NCBI GenBank assembly: GCA_963575745.1
Contig: CAUYUJ010009447.1
Location: 193,684 to 257,683 of the forward strand
Length of the DNA stretch: 64,000 nt
Direction of reading: 5' to 3'
Source: Prorocentrum cordatum
Taxonomy: Eukaryota > Sar > Dinophyceae > Prorocentrales > Prorocentraceae
Below the pieces are notes generated by a model, which saw only the letters and a list, made by a program, of their open reading frames with translations, did not search any database and was not told the origin of the DNA. A program made the position numbers and the translations under genes. Of the stretch, positions 62,145-64,000 are shown piece after piece; within the stretch, counting starts at the first letter, position 1, and every line of letters begins with the position of its first letter.

Positions 62145-62455
62145 ATCCTCCTCCTCCTCCTCCTCCTCCTCCTCCTCCCTCCTCCACCTCCTCCTCCTCA
62201 CCATCCTCCTCGTCGTTATCATCCCTCCTCCTCGTCATCGTCGTCCTCCTCCTCCGCCTCCTCCCCCTCCTCTTCCCCCTCCTCCTCCTCCTCCTCCTCC
62301 TCCTCCTCCTCCTCCTCCTCCTCCTCCCTTCCTCGCCACATCCTCCTCCTCCTCCTCCTCCTGCTCCTCCTCAGTCTCCTCCTCCTCCTTCTCCTCCTCC
62401 TCCTTCTCCTCCTCCTCCTCCTCCCTTCTCCTCATCTTTCTCCTCCTCCCTCCTC
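62145..62455 (+). repeat. CCT microsatellite
   Basis: CCT run with GTCATCGTC and CATC interruptions; a further short CCT run is at 62548-62580. Confidence 0.96.
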
Positions 62456-62616
62456 GTGGGTGTTATCATGCGCATCCCGTTTTCCTTCTTTCTCCTCCTG
62501 CACGTCGGCACGCAGCGACTCCACTGGAGCGGCCCGCCTGGTGCTTGCCCTCCTCCTCCTCCTCCTCCTCCTCCTCCTCACATCGGTCTGTCTCCTCTTA
62601 CAATCGGGACCTTTTG

Positions 62617-62806
62617 CTTAGCGTGTCCACGCGACGGCCCCGGCAACACGCTAAATGCTTTGCGAGCGGATCTCGTGACGCTCCGCTCCGCGGGGCGGGG
62701 GGCAGGGAAAAAATCGAGATGCTGACGCTCGGTAATTGGGCGTGGACAGTTAGCGTGTCGCCCCGAAGCGCGGTGGGCCAGAACAGGCGGCGCGACACGC
62801 TAAACA
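62617..62806. repeat. Two hairpins built from TTAGCGTGTC
   Basis: CTTAGCGTGT at 62617-62626 faces ACACGCTAA at 62646-62654. TTAGCGTGTCG at 62750-62760 faces CGCGACACGCTAA at 62791-62803. The same motif appears four times in alternating orientation. Confidence 0.75.
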
Positions 62807-62809
62807 GAC

Positions 62810-64000
62810 GCTCCCGTCCGTATTGTTTCTCATCTACAATTGAAGGGCGAACCCTGCACCCAGAGGCCCTCCGCGAAAACAACTCACGAGCAGATGTTGG
62901 CTCTTGGGAGGTCGCAGCGGGCGTCGCAACCTGAACCGTTGGATAGGGAAACTAAACGAATACGGGCAATTCCAAAAACAAGCTAAACTTTAGGAGAGAT
63001 GTTGAGGCGCTTTGATCCGGGTGCTCGCCGGGAACTGAGGCCCGTAAGTGTTCTACAATCTGAAGCGCCCCCCCCACCTGGCACAAGGCATCACCCATGG
63101 CCAGGTCGGTGACCGACTTTGCCGATCGGCCGATCGCTCGGGCAGCTTTGGGGGTACGTGTCGAGGCCCGACTTGTTAACCTCGGCATGTGAATAACGGT
63201 GAGTGCGGAACGACACAACAAGGCCTCCGAGGGCTCTGCTCCGAGGGGTCGACGAGGGCAAGCCTTCGCAGGGATCATTCACCCCCGCAAGGAAAGAAGA
63301 TCGTAAGACAACCTCGCGGGCTCTGGCGGAAGTTGGAGGCAGCCGGGGGGGGGTCTGAGCTGGAATCGGTCAAGAGGGGATAAGCCAAATCCGCTCAAAA
63401 TTGGTCCCTGGAACCCTCCTGGGGTCCACCTGGCGCAGTTTCACCCTGCATCAACTGTTCACCCTGGATCGATTATTCACTGTCCCTGTTGGGCCTCAAG
63501 ATGGCCCCAGGAAGCCGAAAACGACAGCAAAGCCTTCCCACACCCATACCATAACCTCACCCCCTCCCAAGCCCCTCTGCCCCAGAAGCTGCCCGGCGCG
63601 ACGAGGGCCCATGGTCTCCATCAGCGTGTTCGGCTCGAAGCGCATCCACCGCTGCAGCGTAAACTTCTCTCCCCGGACCATGGGGCACGCGCCGTGTACC
63701 GCGTGATGGCGGGGGGGAGCCGAAAGGCGGGGAGGGGCTCACCAGGGGGGGGCGGGGAGAACCCCCCGAGATCTGGACCTTGAGCTCTGGGCGGTGCATC
63801 TCTGTTTCGAAACGGGCGTTTTCGTCAGGTTTCGGGCGCAGGGCCCATCATCACGGCTCGATCTGGCTCGAAAGAAATGCAGCGGAAGAGATTGGGTAAG
63901 GCTCGGGCCGCGACTTTTCACTGCAGCGCTCTATCGCAACGTTGGACCTCAGGGAACGTCGGCCTGGCATCGGAGGTGCATCGCAGGCGAGTCGGCGACA
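62810..64000. other. No supported gene
   Basis: GC-balanced unique sequence to the window edge. A CAAGATGGCCCC fragment occurs at 63499. No recognisable protein or RNA gene. Confidence 0.35.

Overview
Organism. This window is nuclear DNA of a dinoflagellate. The best evidence is a set of minus-strand relics of the dinoflagellate spliced leader (SL) at 48742-48796, 49154-49175 and 49510-49531. A helicase-like coding relic is also joined in frame across a GC-AG intron, a splice class typical of dinoflagellates. The rest fits: few genes, abundant degenerate retroelements, very large triplet microsatellites and several unrelated satellite families. Genus cannot be decided from sequence alone.

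Layout. 1-8.8 kb: degenerate minisatellites (a TTGCAC family and a CAAGATGGC family), one plausible two-helix membrane protein exon (3498-3974, minus) and a ~725 bp ACT microsatellite. 8.8-15.2 kb: a structurally complete Ty1/copia LTR retrotransposon on the minus strand (95-bp LTRs, tRNA-type primer site, polypurine tract, 5-bp target duplication CATAG) whose coding region is broken by one stop and three frameshifts. It sits inside an older dispersed repeat that recurs near 50.9 kb. 15.2-19.2 kb: dispersed repeats and a 1.07-kb CACTGTCCC minisatellite framed by ~47-bp units in inverted orientation. 19.2-33.1 kb: nested repeats. Composite units start with CCCAACCAT, carry CCT/ATC tracts and a 77- or 90-bp satellite, and end in GGATAA. 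They lie among an array of alternating hairpins. A degenerate non-LTR retrotransposon (minus) interrupts the ATC tract of the first unit. A two-exon SF1 helicase C-terminal relic lies at 31.6-32.3 kb. 33-41.7 kb: CAAGATGGC repeats again, a plus-strand RNase H relic of a LINE, a GCCGACGCCAGC repeat and weak coding relics. 41.9-48.8 kb: a near full-length LINE (minus) with zinc-finger/coiled-coil N-terminus, APE-type endonuclease, reverse transcriptase, zinc knuckle, RNase H and C-terminal zinc fingers, headed by tandem SL relics and bounded on both sides by GGA/TCC microsatellites. 48.8-64 kb: mostly triplet and other microsatellites, small tandem duplications, one unidentified coding-like locus (57.8-58.6 kb, minus) and GC-rich DNA with no recognisable gene.

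How it fits together. Little here looks like working host genes. The window records successive insertions: retroelements into microsatellites and older repeats, satellite-bearing units into the hairpin array, and an SL-bearing retrotransposed mRNA. No gene in it is convincingly intact apart from possible short exons.
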